A stretch of DNA of 64,000 bases from JAGGSN01 sp965603725 (GCA_965603725.1 CBFDEC010000015.1:1-64000), one strand, 5' to 3'; shown: positions 1 to 9,347, counted from the first letter of the stretch. The notes: generated by a model from the sequence alone, not told the origin. Numbers and translations are program-made.

Positions 1-90
1 TGGGGGTGTTAAATTTGAAAACGGTAAGGAGGTCAAAAATAAAAACAAAAAACGCGCAAGGGTCGCTGCTTGAAAAATAAATTTACACAA

Positions 91-285
91 CTATTGACAT
101 GATCTCTTAATAGGACATAAAAATACACAAACAATATTACCCAATGAATCCTGCAATTTTTTCGTTTGATGACTGTATAAATAAATAGGCTGAATATAAT
201 TATTACAAATAGGGCATTTTTCAGGCAGATCATTAAGTTTTGCGCCTCTTGATGAGCTTTCATCTATTCTGAAATCGATATCCAT
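91..285 (-). CDS. Small zinc-finger-like hypothetical protein (64 aa)
   Basis: I do not recognise the family. The start was set at the ATG preceded by a strong AGGAGG ribosome binding site at about 8 bases spacing; an upstream in-frame ATG has no such site. The protein has a CPIC motif near residue 24 and a second Cys cluster (VC..FLCP...SC) at the C-terminus, a plausible zinc-binding pair. It ends directly after the last Cys, so it could be a C-terminally truncated version of a longer zinc-ribbon protein. It is followed downstream only by AT-rich sequence to the window edge. The good ribosome binding site argues that it is translated; function unknown. Confidence 0.45.
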   Translation of the reverse strand: MDIDFRIDESSSRGAKLNDLPEKCPICNNYIQPIYLYSHQTKKLQDSLGNIVCVFLCPIKRSCQ

Positions 286-505
286 AATAAACCTCCTCAA
301 TATTAATAAGTAACCAACAAAATCATAGCACAAAAATGCAATTATATTGAATATATAATAGTATTATTAAATGGTAAACACTTATTTTTAATACGTCAGG
401 TGATCGAATTGACTCATAAAAAAGGTAACCCAAATGGGTAAAAATTAGGGCGTTAAAAAGGTCGTTGCCTCATATTACATGTAACTTAATGATTTGAATG
501 GTAAT

Positions 506-592
506 ATGGGGAAAGATGAGCGTTACGCTTACCTGAAAGCAGTCAAAGATCGTTATCGTCAAGGGGGCAAGAAGTCAAAAACATTCTTTAGT
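506..592 (+). pseudogene. N-terminal remnant of an IS integrase-type transposase
   Basis: From the ATG, about 28 codons read as a basic helix-rich segment (MGKDERYAYLKAV...YRQ.GKKSKTF) that resembles, from memory, the N-terminus of DDE/integrase-core IS transposases that begin with a '(K/E)YLKA...RYRKA.KKEK' segment. The frame then runs into a palindromic repeat starting near 594 and stops at 622. No other transposase sequence follows. I read this as a decayed IS end cut off by the repeat element. The assignment rests on recall of the family pattern, so it is weak. Confidence 0.3.
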
Positions 593-593
593 G

Positions 594-756
594 GTTGGCG
601 TATGTCCCCATGCGCCAACTAATCTGGTGGAGCAGACGCAGGTTGGTGTCCCGTGCCCCTGACTAATACAGCCGGTGCACGAGGACGTACACCAGCCACT
701 TTTAGTTGAGGACTTGTCCCCTAACACAATTGCGGCCGGATAAACCGACCGCCTAC
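594..756. repeat. Composite intergenic palindromic repeat cluster
   Basis: Contains a hairpin GTTGGCG-TATG-TCCC-CATG-CGCCAAC (594-619), a second hairpin of the same type in reverse orientation (674-693, GGTGCACG-AGGA-CGTACACC), and a partial copy of the 'GCGGCCGG-ATAAA-CCGACCGC-CTAC' unit (about 730-756). All three parts recur in other intergenic spaces of this window. The stretch 334-859 otherwise holds only the IS remnant. Confidence 0.75.
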
Positions 757-859
757 AGTTTTCCAAAAAAAATGGAATATTTTATACATTGTGTGTGTAT
801 AATAAATAAACACAGGCAACGGGCTCGTTATAAGATTTTTAAACTGAAGGAGGAAAGCG

Positions 860-3067
860 ATGAGAAAAATATCTTTAACCATATTGCTCATAATAATATT
901 GGCTGCGACCGCCATGGCCGATGGAGTCTTAATACCGATTCTGCCGCGACCGCTGCCGCCCGGCATGCCGCCAAGACCGGCGGTCAATGTTAAGTATCAT
1001 CATGTGGATGTTGAAATTAACGACCCTGTTGCATTAACCAAAATCGACCAGGTGTTTATCAATCCCTATCGCCGGGAGATCGAGGCTGATTATATTTTCC
1101 CGATTCCCGAAAATGCGGTAATCAGCCGGTTTGTCGCCTGGCTGGATGGCCGCAAGATGGAAGCTGAACTTCTCGATGCCGACCAGGCACGGAAAATCTA
1201 TGAGGATATCGTACGTCGACGAAAAGACCCGGCGCTTTTGGAATATGCCGGCCGGGGAATGTACCGCATGAGAGTATATCCGATTCGGGCAAACGGGGAA
1301 GTACGCATCGCTATTGAGTATGAGGAAACGCTCAAATCGGATAACGGTACTGTTGAATATCTATATCCGCTTAACACCGAAAAATATTCCGGTACTAATC
1401 TCGAAGACTGTAAAGTTGACGTCCAGATAAATTCGTTTGAAAAGATCGGCGCCCTGTACTGCCCAACACATCAGGTGACCACAAAAAGGTTCGGCGATAA
1501 GTCTTTCAGCGTCGTTTACAGCGAGCAAAATGTAAGACCGAATAAAGACTTCATTCTTTATTTCACCCGTCAGAACCGTGATTTCGGCTTTCACCTGTTG
1601 AGCTATCGGGAACCCGGCAAAGATGACGGTTTTTTCCTTGGCATACTGGCGCCGCCGTTAAAAAATGATACGGAAGAGATCGATAAGAATATCATCTTTT
1701 TACTGGACTCGTCCGGCAGTATGCGCGGTGATAAGTTCCGGCAGGCGGTTGCGGCGCTGAAGTTTGTTCTGCGGGGGCTTAAAGAGGACGATGATTTCAA
1801 TATAATCGATTATGACGATGAGGTTAAGCCTTTCAAACAGAATTTAGTCAGGGCAAATGATGAAAATATAAAGACTGCTCTGGAATTAGCCGACAGACTC
1901 GATGCCTCCGGCGGTACGAATATTTACGATGCTCTGGCGGTCGCCTGCAATATGATTCCAAATGACAATGACCCTACTTACATACTCTTCTTGACTGATG
2001 GCAGACCGACAGTCGGCAATACCCGTATTGATGATATTGTCAGCAATACTACAGACTTGAATGAAAAAAGAGCTCGGCTGTTTGCGTTCGGTGTTGGTTA
2101 TGATGTCAACACCCATCTTCTTGACCGTTTGGCCGAAGAAAATTCGGGAGTGCCCGAGTACGTATTGCCCGAGGAGGACCTCGAAATCAAAGTTTCTCGT
2201 CTTGCTTCCAAGATAAGCAATCCGGCATTGACTGATATAAAACTCTTATTCGAATCAGTAAAGACCGAATACACTTATCCAGATCCACTGCCGGACCTTT
2301 TCTATGGCTCGGAGGTTATCATAGTGGGTAAGTTCGAGGGGCAGGATAAATCCGAGGCGATTATCACAGGGAAAATCAGCGGCAAAGAAGTCGTTTACGA
2401 ATTCCCGGTGAGTTTTTCGAGGGGAAGCGTCAAAGATGAGTTTATCCCCCTGCTCTGGGCTAATAGGCGTATAGCTTACCTGACACAGCAGATGAGACTT
2501 CACGGGACTGATGATGAGCTGATTAAAGAAGTAGTTGAATTGTCGAAAAAATATGGCATCGTCACCGAATATACGTCCTTCCTTGTCGAGGGAGACAGCC
2601 ATATGCGGGCTGAGGAATATCTGAGGATGCCGCAGTCTGAACTGCACAGCGCTCTTAAACGAAACGTCGAGAAAAAATCGCAAGAGCAAACCGGCAGGGG
2701 AGCGTTCAGGCAATCGTACAATATTGTTGTCCAGGCAGAACGACCGGTTATCGATAAATATGAGGTATCAACTGTTGATAGAATAACAATGGATAGGATA
2801 ACAACACAAGTTGGTTCTCAGGGATTTTTCAAAGCCGATAATATCTGGGTGCAGGGCGATCTCGAAAGCGATGAATTCGATATCGAGATAAAGCGATATT
2901 CCGATGCCTATTTTCAGATACTCGAAAAAGATCCATCACTGGGCAAATATTTTGGCATAGGCGACCAGGTGCGCTTGAAAATCGGCGCTCAGGTCGTTCA
3001 GATTTCGGATGCCGGCATAGAAATACTCAGCGAGTCGGAACTAAAACTGCTGTTTCCCGAGCTGTAG
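860..3067 (+). CDS. VIT and von Willebrand factor A domain protein, exported
   Basis: A 735-residue exported protein. Residues 1-20 form a signal peptide (MRK, hydrophobic core, AMA cleavage). A VIT (vault/inter-alpha-trypsin) domain covers about 28-150, with the typical 'VDVEINDPVA..K.DQVF.NP' start. A VWA domain follows with an intact MIDAS: DxSxS at D283-S285-S287, a GGTN threonine loop and a DGRPTVGN segment. The C-terminal 150 residues are not a domain I recognise. VIT-VWA pairs in bacteria act as metal-dependent adhesion or protein-interaction modules at the cell envelope. The ATG has an AAGGAGG site 6-7 bases upstream. It stands alone, flanked by repeat-rich spacers on both sides. Family call is firm, ligand unknown. 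Confidence 0.9.
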   Translation: MRKISLTILLIIILAATAMADGVLIPILPRPLPPGMPPRPAVNVKYHHVDVEINDPVALTKIDQVFINPYRREIEADYIFPIPENAVISRFVAWLDGRKMEAELLDADQARKIYEDIVRRRKDPALLEYAGRGMYRMRVYPIRANGEVRIAIEYEETLKSDNGTVEYLYPLNTEKYSGTNLEDCKVDVQINSFEKIGALYCPTHQVTTKRFGDKSFSVVYSEQNVRPNKDFILYFTRQNRDFGFHLLSYREPGKDDGFFLGILAPPLKNDTEEIDKNIIFLLDSSGSMRGDKFRQAVAALKFVLRGLKEDDDFNIIDYDDEVKPFKQNLVRANDENIKTALELADRLDASGGTNIYDALAVACNMIPNDNDPTYILFLTDGRPTVGNTRIDDIVSNTTDLNEKRARLFAFGVGYDVNTHLLDRLAEENSGVPEYVLPEEDLEIKVSRLASKISNPALTDIKLLFESVKTEYTYPDPLPDLFYGSEVIIVGKFEGQDKSEAIITGKISGKEVVYEFPVSFSRGSVKDEFIPLLWANRRIAYLTQQMRLHGTDDELIKEVVELSKKYGIVTEYTSFLVEGDSHMRAEEYLRMPQSELHSALKRNVEKKSQEQTGRGAFRQSYNIVVQAERPVIDKYEVSTVDRITMDRITTQVGSQGFFKADNIWVQGDLESDEFDIEIKRYSDAYFQILEKDPSLGKYFGIGDQVRLKIGAQVVQISDAGIEILSESELKLLFPEL

Positions 3068-3154
3068 AGGTATCAAGGAAATCAGGAAAAGAACGCAGCC
3101 GGATTGCAGGTTTATGGATTCATGCGATCTGGCTGCTTTTTTTATTTAAATTTG

Positions 3155-3292
3155 TGGGTGGTGCCTATCCTCGTGTGCCCCTTTGTTTTCTGTCATTCCT
3201 GGCTTGACCAGGAATCCAGTTGTAGATCGGGAGTCCTACAGATCCGTAGGACCTATCCCCCGACAGCGCTGCGGCCGACAAACCGCCTACAG
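3155..3292. repeat. Composite intergenic repeat of four hairpins
   Basis: A mosaic between two genes: a TCCT-loop element (GGTGCC..TCCT..GTGTGCCCC, 3155-3182), hairpin ATTCCTGG-CTTGA-CCAGGAAT (3195-3215), hairpin GTCCTAC-AGATCC-GTAGGAC (3233-3252) and a short GCGGCCG..CCGCCTAC unit (3270-3290). The third hairpin recurs near 20605-20624 and the fourth in several other spacers. Confidence 0.75.
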
Positions 3293-3414
3293 TTCTTGAT
3301 TCTCTTCGTAATTAAAATAAGCATATTTTTGGCAGATTAAGGTGTTTTCAATTGACAAATTTCGATTATCGATTACATTAATATTGTAAACACAACTCTT
3401 AACTCGGAGGTTTT

Positions 3415-4977
3415 ATGAGAAAATTACTAATGATAATGGGATTAATGATGATAGCATCGCCGCTATTGTCTGATACAAATCGTATCGAGGTCAGCGAAGA
3501 CGGCCATTGTGTTGTTGTGATCGAAAACAGCGATAACGAGCCGGTAATTACCGAGACAAATGATATAGTACCATACAGCGAGCAGCCTGATTGGACATGC
3601 GATTTGCGAATGCAGGTCGGCGGGCTGGCTATGGCTGATTTAGACGGTGACGATGATCTCGACCTGGCAGTAGGCTGTTATCATTCACAAAGCTATCCGC
3701 CGTACGACGACTGGCGCAACTTTATCCTTTACAATATTGATGGCCAGCTGCAATCATCGCCTGTGTGGTGGAGCGATGATGAATCATCATCAACCGATGT
3801 CCGTATAGCCGATTTTGATAACGATGGCCATCCGGACATATTTGCGGCGAACGGAGATTTTGCTTTCCAGCCGTCTCGAATATACTATTACGGCGATAAC
3901 GACAGCATTCAAACACAGGCTGGCTGGACAGCCTCCGATAACACCTGGACCACCTGTGCGGCGTCGTTCGATTTCGACCAGGATGGCGATATCGATGTGG
4001 CAACCTCTAATCAAGGAGCATCACCCGATCCATACCGGCCTGTTCATATTTTTATCAACAATGCCGGCAACCTTGAGACTTCTCCCTCATGGAGTTCGTC
4101 TGCCAATGAAATTTCCGGCTATCTCTCCTGGGGCGATTATAACAACGATGGCTGGTACGATCTTGCAGTTTCTAAGTGGGCTAACTTCCATTCGGGAGTT
4201 TATAGAAATAATGAGGGTATTGTTGGCCAATCACCGGTATTTTCTGTTAACACTGACGATACTCAAAAGGGAATTGGCTGGTCTTATGTGGATGATGATA
4301 ATTATCCCGAGCTGGCGATCGGCGGCAGCGGCTTGCCAACTCATCTTTACCCTAATGATGAAGGCGTGCTTGGCAGTTCTCCAATCTGGCAATCAAGCAA
4401 CAGTTATCATGGAGTTCAGGATTTAACCTGGGCAGATGTTGACAACGATGGCGACGAAGATCTGGCCACAGTACATTTCTCTACGGGACATCTGCGAATC
4501 TATTTAAATATAAACGGCGAGCTTGAACAGACGCCCTCATGGCAGTATGACGCTTCCCAAGTAGGCACGGCTGTCACATTTGGAGACATCAACGGCGATG
4601 GCGCTCTTGACCTGGTCATGGGTGTGTCGGGCGAACCCTGTGTTATGGTTTTTTACAACGACGCCCCGATATCGGTTGATGAAAATAAAACGTTTCCCCA
4701 AACAACATGTTTATCCGGAAATTATCCCAACCCGTTTAATGCTCAAACGAGGATTTCTTTCTGTTTGGAAAAACGTTCTCGTGTCAGCTTGCAGATTTAT
4801 AATCTGCTTGGTAATCATGTTGCCACCCTGGTTGATAGTTACTGCCATAAGGGTCATCATAATATCATCTGGGATGGAACTGATGAACATGGCAAACAGG
4901 TTTCTTCCGGTGTTTATTTCTGCAGGCTGGAAACCGAAAAAGAAGTGTTTACAAGCAGGATGGCATTCTTAAAATGA
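3415..4977 (+). CDS. FG-GAP/VCBS-repeat exported protein with FlgD/Por-type C-terminal tail
   Basis: A 520-residue exported protein. A signal peptide spans residues 1-19. The body consists of repeated 'D.DNDG..D...' units (for example ADLDGDDDLDLAVG, ADFDNDGHPDIF, ADVDNDGDEDLA, GDINGDGALDLV) typical of integrin-like FG-GAP/VCBS beta-propellers that bind calcium. The last 90 residues form the FlgD-Ig/Por secretion type tail: GNYPNPFN, then ISF.LE, IYNLLG..VATLVD, WDGTDEHGK.VSSGVYF and a final MAFLK. In FCB bacteria this tail directs export by the type IX or a related route and surface attachment. The start has a GGAGG site 6 bases upstream. The gene is monocistronic. Confidence 0.88.
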   Translation: MRKLLMIMGLMMIASPLLSDTNRIEVSEDGHCVVVIENSDNEPVITETNDIVPYSEQPDWTCDLRMQVGGLAMADLDGDDDLDLAVGCYHSQSYPPYDDWRNFILYNIDGQLQSSPVWWSDDESSSTDVRIADFDNDGHPDIFAANGDFAFQPSRIYYYGDNDSIQTQAGWTASDNTWTTCAASFDFDQDGDIDVATSNQGASPDPYRPVHIFINNAGNLETSPSWSSSANEISGYLSWGDYNNDGWYDLAVSKWANFHSGVYRNNEGIVGQSPVFSVNTDDTQKGIGWSYVDDDNYPELAIGGSGLPTHLYPNDEGVLGSSPIWQSSNSYHGVQDLTWADVDNDGDEDLATVHFSTGHLRIYLNINGELEQTPSWQYDASQVGTAVTFGDINGDGALDLVMGVSGEPCVMVFYNDAPISVDENKTFPQTTCLSGNYPNPFNAQTRISFCLEKRSRVSLQIYNLLGNHVATLVDSYCHKGHHNIIWDGTDEHGKQVSSGVYFCRLETEKEVFTSRMAFLK

Positions 4978-4980
4978 GCC

Positions 4981-5036
4981 GTAGGTTGGGGGCTCGTCCC
5001 CCGACAGGGTTGCGGCCGGATTAACCGACCGCCTAC
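4981..5036. repeat. GTAGG...CCTAC structured intergenic repeat (56 bp)
   Basis: Bounded by inverted GTAGG/CCTAC ends. Inside are two hairpins, GGGGG-CTCGT-CCCCC and GCGGCCGG-ATTAA-CCGACCGC. Lies directly behind the stop of the FG-GAP gene. Related copies lie at 27490-27562 and, in reverse, 20544-20611; partial copies are at about 730-756 and 3270-3290. Confidence 0.8.
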
Positions 5037-5142
5037 GATCTTTCCATGCTGACGAATGGTAAGGTGCCTGCTGATAATTCAAGGCATCGGTTGATTTTGA
5101 AAATTAATATTTCTATCTTAATGCTGTGTCTGTTATAAATCT

Positions 5143-5172
5143 TGTGGGCGGCATACGTCCTCGTGTGCCCTT
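5143..5172. repeat. TCCT-loop hairpin repeat
   Basis: GTGGGCGGCATACG-TCCT-CGTGTGCCC, the same element type as at 594, 3155, 20500 and 34070. It sits about 30 bases upstream of the thiamine pyrophosphokinase start, so it would be in that gene's leader. Confidence 0.65.
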
Positions 5173-5200
5173 TTGAAACTGCAAAGGCTGATTTAACAAT

Positions 5201-5854
5201 ATGAAAACAAAAGCCGCAATCTTCCTTAACGGGACCTACCCGGCCGAACACCAGGAATTTTACGTTAACGAATATCTGAACAGCAAGGTAGATTCGGTTA
5301 TTATAGTCACCGACGGCGGGCTGAAATTCTTTATCGACAACAAGCTCAAGCCGGATATTATTGCCGGAGATCTGGACTCTATTGATAATGAATTGCTCGA
5401 TTTATTCGATGAGGCCGAGGTAATCACTGTTGCCTCACAGGGCAAATCTTTAACCGACGGCGAACTTGCCCTCGATTGGTGCGTCAAAAACAAAGTTGTC
5501 GGGGTGACATTGTTCGGCGGTATCGATACAGCTTTCACAACCGACCACCTGATGGGAAACATTTTCATGATGTTTGCTTTTAAGAATAAATTCACATCAA
5601 TCAAAATGCGTGACTATTGTCAGGAGATTATCCCGCTGGAAAACGAAAGCTATTCGGGTGATGGCAAACCGGGGGATATGCTCTCGGTAATACCGCTTTC
5701 AGATGAAATCGTATATGAAGCCAGCGGACTAAAATATGACCCGAGCGGTAAAGCTTTCAAATTCGGCCAGACTATTCCCCTTCGCAACGAGCTGGCCGAT
5801 AAAGGGTTCACGGTAAACATCAAAGGCCGGGCGGTTGTTATCAGGCATTTTTAG
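5201..5854 (+). CDS. thiN: Thiamine pyrophosphokinase
   Basis: Transfers pyrophosphate from ATP to thiamine to make thiamine diphosphate (EC 2.7.6.2) in the cytosol. At 217 residues it matches the family length. The N-terminal catalytic domain shows the diagnostic 'TDGG..F....KPDIIAGDLDSI' run (about residues 31-60) with the acidic metal-binding DGG and GDLDS motifs, followed by the 'GKSLTDGELAL' nucleotide/thiamine motif near 87-97 and a 'LFGG.DTAFTTDHLMGN' loop. The C-terminal half is the beta-sandwich thiamine-binding domain (SVIPLSDEIVYEASGLKY). The ribosome binding site (AAAGG) is weak. No TPP riboswitch signature is visible upstream. It is convergent with hppA. Confidence 0.93.
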   Translation: MKTKAAIFLNGTYPAEHQEFYVNEYLNSKVDSVIIVTDGGLKFFIDNKLKPDIIAGDLDSIDNELLDLFDEAEVITVASQGKSLTDGELALDWCVKNKVVGVTLFGGIDTAFTTDHLMGNIFMMFAFKNKFTSIKMRDYCQEIIPLENESYSGDGKPGDMLSVIPLSDEIVYEASGLKYDPSGKAFKFGQTIPLRNELADKGFTVNIKGRAVVIRHF

Positions 5855-5952
5855 GCTGGATTGTTTTATGCCATTAGGTTTCCGTATCTGATAGTAGAAT
5901 ACAATAAGCTGTCGGGTGAGGGCATCCCGACAGCACCCCAAATAATACAAAA

Positions 5953-5979
5953 ACAGGGGCGCATTAAATACGCCCCTGT
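5953..5979. terminator. Palindrome between convergent genes, probable bidirectional terminator
   Basis: Perfect 9-bp stem ACAGGGGCG / CGCCCCTGT with a 9-base loop, lying between the ends of thiN and hppA. T-rich and A-rich flanks are modest. The same GGGGCG palindrome occurs at 20426, 26081 and 27616, so it is also a member of a repeat family. Confidence 0.6.
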
Positions 5980-6006
5980 GGGAATTATCTTATTTAAAAA
6001 ATACTC

Positions 6007-8007
6007 TTACACAAACAATGGCGCTAACACCAGCGAGACAATCGCCATCAGCTTGATAAGGATATTCATCGATGGGCCGGAGGTGTCTTTAAACGGATCG
6101 CCTACTGTGTCGCCGACTACTGCGGCCTTGTGAGCATCGCTGCCTTTGCCGCCATGGGCGCCGCCCTCGATATATTTCTTGGCGTTATCCCAGGCGCCGC
6201 CGCCGTTGGCCATCATCAAAGCCAGCATAACTCCGGTACAGGTAGCGCCGGCTAATAGACCGCCCAGAGCTTCCTTGCCCAGCAGAAATCCGACCAGTAT
6301 AGGTGCGATAATCGCCAACAGTCCGGGAATCACCATCTCCTTGATAGCCGAGGTTGCGGCAATCGCCACACAGCGATCTGAATCCGGCTTGGCTGTGCCT
6401 TCCATAAGGCCTTTTATCTCTTTAAACTGACGGCGCACCTCTTTTACCATTGCAAAAGCGGCTTTGCCTACCGCAGTCATAGTTAATGCGGCCACTAAAA
6501 ACGGCAGACAACCGCCGATAAACAAGCCAATCACGACCTTGGAATCCATCAGGTTGATGCCTTCTTTGTCGAGGCCGACTGCGGTGGCGTAAGCTGAAAA
6601 CAATGCCAGCGCTGTTAAAGCGGCAGAACCGATTGCGAAACCTTTACCGATAGCGGCGGTTGTGTTGCCAAGGGCATCGAGACGGTCGGTAATCTTGCGG
6701 ACATCCGGGCCAAGGCCGCTCATTTCTGAAATGCCGCCGGCGTTATCGGCGACCGGACCGTAAGCGTCCACCGACATGGTTACGCCGATTGTGGCCAGCA
6801 TACCGACAGCGGCAATACCGATACCATATAATCCGGCAAATTTGAAGCCAATGAAAATAGCAATACAGATTACAATAACCGGCAATGCAACCGATTCCAT
6901 ACCGACAGCCAGACCGGTAATGATATTGGTGGCGGGCCCTGTCTCTGACGCCTTGGCGATATTCCTGATTGGTTTGGCCGAGGTGTAATACTCGGTTAAC
7001 AAGCCTAATGTGATACCAGCCAGCGAACCCGAAAATACCGCCCAGAAAACACCCATACCGACTTTCAGATAACCTACCAGCACATAGGTGGCGACCCACA
7101 TGAGCGCTGCACCTACATATGTAACAATTCTGAGTGTCGCCGCCGGATTCATCGAGGAGAATATCTTTACCGAGGCTACACCGAGCATTGAGGCGATAAT
7201 ACCGAAAGTGACAATCATTAATGGCATAGCAACATAACCGATCGTGGCTCCATTGTTCATTACCATGGCTACACCCAGCACGATCGAGGCGACTATCGAA
7301 CCGACGTACGATTCGAACAGGTCGGCGCCCATACCGGCAACATCGCCCACATTGTCGCCCACGTTATCGGCAATAACAGCCGGGTTACGGGGGTCGTCCT
7401 CGGGAATACCGGCCTCGATTTTACCGACTAAATCGGCGCCAACATCGGCAGATTTGGTATAGATGCCGCCGCCGACTCGGGCAAACAAGGCAATCGAGGA
7501 AGCTCCCATCGAGAAACCGGTCAGCACCTGAAGATTGCCCAGGTTGTCCGGGTCGAAAAAGATATGATAAAATATGCCGAGTCCCAGCAAACCGAGCGAG
7601 GCGACCGACATACCCATAACCGCACCGCCGGAGAAAGCAATCTGCAGCGCCGATGATTGACCTTTGGCTCTTGCCGCCTCACAGGTGCGAACATTGGCCC
7701 GGGTGGCGGCGTTCATACCGAAGAACCCGGCTATCATCGAACAAACAGCTCCCGACAGGAATGCCACGGCAGTCTGGAGCGAATTCTTTGGCAAAAATAG
7801 CGCTAAAAGAATAAACACCAGTATGATAAACGGGATAAGAATTGAATACTCCCGTTTTAGAAATACCATCGCCCCGCGGTAGATAGTATCGGCCAGTTCG
7901 ACCATCTGTTTGGATCCGGGTGATTGCCGCTTGATTGTCAGGAACAGGACTATGGCAAACAGAATGCCGACGACTCCTAAAAGGGCGGCCAGAAGACCGT
8001 CGCTCAT
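6007..8007 (-). CDS. hppA: Membrane-bound ion-pumping pyrophosphatase
   Basis: Hydrolyses pyrophosphate in the cytosol and pumps H+ or Na+ across the inner membrane. The 666 residues carry about 16 hydrophobic segments and all signature blocks: GGGIYTKSADVGADLVGK with the catalytic DDPRNPAVIADNVGDNVGD run, and C-terminal GDTVGDPFKDTSGPSMNIL. The motif GNTTAA (Ala where K+-independent enzymes have Lys) predicts a K+-stimulated enzyme. The Glu in ADLFESYVGS is at the position typical of Na+-pumping members; that transport specificity is inference. Start chosen at the ATG behind GAGGAG. It is the only gene in its transcription unit and ends at a palindrome. Confidence 0.96.
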   Translation of the reverse strand: MSDGLLAALLGVVGILFAIVLFLTIKRQSPGSKQMVELADTIYRGAMVFLKREYSILIPFIILVFILLALFLPKNSLQTAVAFLSGAVCSMIAGFFGMNAATRANVRTCEAARAKGQSSALQIAFSGGAVMGMSVASLGLLGLGIFYHIFFDPDNLGNLQVLTGFSMGASSIALFARVGGGIYTKSADVGADLVGKIEAGIPEDDPRNPAVIADNVGDNVGDVAGMGADLFESYVGSIVASIVLGVAMVMNNGATIGYVAMPLMIVTFGIIASMLGVASVKIFSSMNPAATLRIVTYVGAALMWVATYVLVGYLKVGMGVFWAVFSGSLAGITLGLLTEYYTSAKPIRNIAKASETGPATNIITGLAVGMESVALPVIVICIAIFIGFKFAGLYGIGIAAVGMLATIGVTMSVDAYGPVADNAGGISEMSGLGPDVRKITDRLDALGNTTAAIGKGFAIGSAALTALALFSAYATAVGLDKEGINLMDSKVVIGLFIGGCLPFLVAALTMTAVGKAAFAMVKEVRRQFKEIKGLMEGTAKPDSDRCVAIAATSAIKEMVIPGLLAIIAPILVGFLLGKEALGGLLAGATCTGVMLALMMANGGGAWDNAKKYIEGGAHGGKGSDAHKAAVVGDTVGDPFKDTSGPSMNILIKLMAIVSLVLAPLFV

Positions 8008-8525
8008 TGAAACTCCTCTGTTAAAAACCTAACGTCACATTAGTTATTTTTTTCACATACTTATCAAAGTGCAAATTTAGGATTTTACAGAGAATAGTCA
8101 AGAAAAAATATTGCAAGGGTTTCCCCGACGTAAATGCTGTCAGGTCAGGTCATACGACTCTTCGAGCGACCCGGCAGCATGAAAATCCCGACCCCTATAA
8201 GCGCTCTGCTTCTTTCTCCAAAAATCGTGAAAGCCGCCAGGGGTTATCTTAGGAGGATGAAGTTGGAAGCTATTTATGATTTTCTTGAACAGTTATTAAT
8301 TAAATGTCGATAATGTGCATTTGAATTTTTCACCATATCAAAGATAATTATTTCATTTTATAATCTAATAATAAATAATTTATTGTTCAAAATTGCATTA
8401 GTTGTTCCAGTTTGCACAGAGATTCAAGCTAAGAAAAAATTATTTTAATTTTATTTTACCCTCGAAATGAACTTACCGATTATCTAATCAAGACAAAAGA
8501 TCAATATTAAAAGGAGAGAACTATA
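8008..8525. other. Intergenic region without a convincing gene
   Basis: About 500 bases between divergent hppA and the REC-REC gene. An open frame of 59 codons (8134-8313) lacks a ribosome binding site and recognisable family. The right half is very AT-rich and probably holds the promoter for the regulator gene. No riboswitch or RNA gene was recognised. Confidence 0.5.
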
Positions 8526-9263
8526 GTGGCTAAAATATTGCTCGTCCAAAGCGATAAACGGTCCAGGTTTGAATTATTCGTAATCTTGAAAAAGAATAAA
8601 TATGATGTTCTCGAAGCTGACTCTGTTAATCAAGCTGTAAAATTATTAAATTCCAAGCCATCAATTGATCTAATTATGTCTGGTAAAGATATGCCTGAAA
8701 AATCGGGATTTGATTTAGTTAGATATCTTAGGGGGAAAAAGGATTTAGTTGATATTCCCGTTATCTTAACCACCTCATGCTGCGACCAAAACACAGTGGT
8801 TGAATGCGCAAAACTCGGAGTGTCAAATGTTATCACAAGGCCATTTTCAGAGGAAATTATACTTGCTAAAATTCAGAAACTATTGTCCGGCATTAAGCGG
8901 ACTATTTTAATCGTGGATAATGAAAAAGATATCCTTGAAACTCTGGAATTTATTTTTCAATCTGAAAATTTCAGGGTTGTTACCGCTTCATCCGCGGAAC
9001 AAGCACTGGATGTTATTAAAAGATACAGTGTGCATGCTGTAATATCCGATGTTTTGCTGCCAGGAATATCCGGTTTTGATTTGATGGTAAAAGTTAAACA
9101 GAAAGATAAAAATTTGCCGGTGATACTCATAACAGGTTATGAGGGAGAGAATGTTTTAAAGGAAGCCGAAGCCGCCGGCGCCGACGGATATTACAAGAAG
9201 CCTTTCGATAACAGAATACTTATTAACAGATTAAGGCAGGTCTGGGGAGAGGTGGAGGTTTAG
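8526..9263 (+). CDS. Tandem receiver-domain (REC-REC) response regulator, first REC degenerate
   Basis: 245 residues made of two CheY-like domains and no output domain. REC1 (about 1-120) has Gly53 where the phosphoacceptor Asp should be (DLIMSGKDMP) and Arg105 for the conserved Lys, so it probably cannot be phosphorylated. REC2 (about 124-245) keeps D131/E133 of the acidic pocket, phosphoacceptor D175 (ISDVLLPG), T203 and K225 (KKPF). The start is a GTG with AAGGAGAG 8 bases upstream; the ATG-like alternatives are further inside. No kinase is adjacent. It likely acts as a phosphorelay or diguanylate/kinase partner in trans; the pathway cannot be told from here. Confidence 0.88.
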   Translation: MAKILLVQSDKRSRFELFVILKKNKYDVLEADSVNQAVKLLNSKPSIDLIMSGKDMPEKSGFDLVRYLRGKKDLVDIPVILTTSCCDQNTVVECAKLGVSNVITRPFSEEIILAKIQKLLSGIKRTILIVDNEKDILETLEFIFQSENFRVVTASSAEQALDVIKRYSVHAVISDVLLPGISGFDLMVKVKQKDKNLPVILITGYEGENVLKEAEAAGADGYYKKPFDNRILINRLRQVWGEVEV

Positions 9264-9347
9264 TCGTATAGTATTTTTTGTAACTTAGATAAACTTCTTT
9301 ACAAAACGAATTTATTCATATTACATTGCCTTTAAGAGTTTTATCTT

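Noticed and set aside
575..766. 63-codon minus-strand frame
   Set aside because: Lies wholly in palindromic repeats and has no ribosome binding site.
5040..5200. Possible TPP riboswitch upstream of thiN
   Set aside because: The conserved CUGAGA and pairing elements of the THI box are not present.
8134..8313. 59-codon open frame upstream of the REC-REC gene
   Set aside because: No ribosome binding site, no recognisable family, and the GGAGG inside it directly abuts an internal ATG with no spacing.
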